Of a stretch of 24,220 nucleotides of DNA, positions 23,834-24,220 are shown piece after piece. Where the stretch lies: NCBI GenBank assembly GCA_021604605.1, contig BQJH01000014.1:1-24220 (forward strand), written 5' to 3'. How positions within the stretch are numbered: the stretch's first letter is position 1; each line of letters begins with the position of its first letter. This DNA is from Hyphococcus sp. GTDB taxonomy: Bacteria > Pseudomonadota > Alphaproteobacteria > Caulobacterales > Parvularculaceae. The notes below the pieces were generated by a model. It searched no databases. It saw only the letters and a list, made by a program, of their open reading frames with translations, and was not told the origin of the DNA. Position numbers and translations under genes: made by a program.

Positions 23834-24220
23834 TGACCATGCCGTTTATGCGTCCTGTAAGGCGCGAAGATTTTGATGAAATTTTGGAGCTCGCGAAGAC
23901 GTCTGGCGGGGGCATGACTAACCTGCCGCCGGAACCTGATGCGTTGCGTCCGCGCATTGAGTTTGCATGTGAGAGTTTTGAGCGCAATGCGAGCGAGCCT
24001 GGCGGCGAAGTTTATATGATGGTGCTTGAGGTTGAGGGAAAGGTGATGGGCACATCAGCGGTGTTTTCCGCTGTTGGACTCGACCATGGTTTCGTCAATT
24101 ATCGCATTAACAAAACTGTGCATGTTTCCAAGCAGATTAAAAAACGGATTGAACGCCGCCTCTTGATGCCGACCCATGATTTCACGGGTTGCGGTGAGGT
24201 TGGGTCGTTGTTTTTATCGC
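23833..24220 (+). CDS. astA: Arginine N-succinyltransferase AstA, 5' part (runs off the window)
   Basis: The first 129 codons are present without a stop. The sequence closely follows the N-terminal half of AstA: MRPVRREDFDEILELA, TSGGGMTNLPPE, then VGLDHGFVNYRINKTVHVS (E. coli has a VGL...NYRVGTLVHAS counterpart) and DFTGCGEVGSLFL (NDHTGSSELCTLFL in E. coli). AstA transfers succinyl from succinyl-CoA to arginine, the first step of the AST arginine catabolic pathway. GGAG at 23821-23824 lies 8 bases before the ATG, and the ATG overlaps the M20 stop (TGATG). A GTG one codon earlier is possible but less likely. Downstream genes, such as astD and astB, would test whether the full pathway is here. 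Confidence 0.92.
   Translation, partial: MTMPFMRPVRREDFDEILELAKTSGGGMTNLPPEPDALRPRIEFACESFERNASEPGGEVYMMVLEVEGKVMGTSAVFSAVGLDHGFVNYRINKTVHVSKQIKKRIERRLLMPTHDFTGCGEVGSLFLS

Noticed and set aside
1..24220. Search for tRNA genes, CRISPR arrays, insertion sequences, attachment sites or phage genes
   Set aside because: I saw no repeated spacer pattern, transposase or integrase motif, long terminal inverted repeats or tRNA-like fold. The odd genes near hpnA have no visible mobile-element boundary.

Overview
This window looks like a chromosomal segment from a hopanoid-making alphaproteobacterium of moderate GC content. The evidence is an alphaproteobacterial GapR (DUF2312) gene, a nearly complete hpn gene set, an Omp85-type TamA with TamB, and an AstA-type arginine succinyltransferase. 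I would guess a marine lineage near Hyphomonadales or Parvularculales, but the sequence alone does not settle this. I see no tRNA, rRNA, CRISPR array, insertion sequence or phage gene. No gene-free stretch exceeds about 240 bases.

Left end (1-5902): gapR on the plus strand meets the minus-strand pair tamA-tamB tail to tail. TamA-TamB moves proteins or lipids between the inner and outer membrane.

Centre-left (6130-9287): three tightly packed plus-strand genes encode a sulfotransferase, a paraoxonase-like lipoprotein and the NAD-dependent epimerase HpnA. Overlaps of 20 and 8 bases suggest co-translation. The first two are not known hopanoid genes.

Hopanoid core (9273-17174): hpnB points left. 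hpnC, hpnD, a 2-oxoglutarate/Fe(II) oxygenase, hpnE and hpnG run right in one operon with overlapping or nearly touching genes. The minus-strand pair ispH-hpnH converges on hpnG with a 57-base tail overlap. HpnD, HpnC and HpnE make squalene from farnesyl diphosphate. HpnH and HpnG add the ribosyl side chain to the cyclised hopene. The cyclase gene (shc/hpnF), which sits between hpnE and hpnG in some other clusters, is not in the window and must be elsewhere if hopanoids are made.

Centre-right (17408-22465): a YbjN-like protein with a DnaJ-type zinc ribbon, then ispA (farnesyl diphosphate synthase, the squalene precursor supply), then the minus-strand pair hpnN-hpnM for hopanoid transport to the outer membrane.

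Right end (22583-24220): an M20 amidohydrolase overlaps the start of astA, which runs off the window. This is probably the beginning of an arginine-succinyltransferase catabolic operon.

The most notable points are the two unexplained enzyme insertions into the hopanoid locus: sulfotransferase plus paraoxonase-like lipoprotein before hpnA, and the 2OG oxygenase between hpnD and hpnE. Together they suggest hopanoid tailoring that has not been described, though the sequence shows only the linkage and not the substrates.
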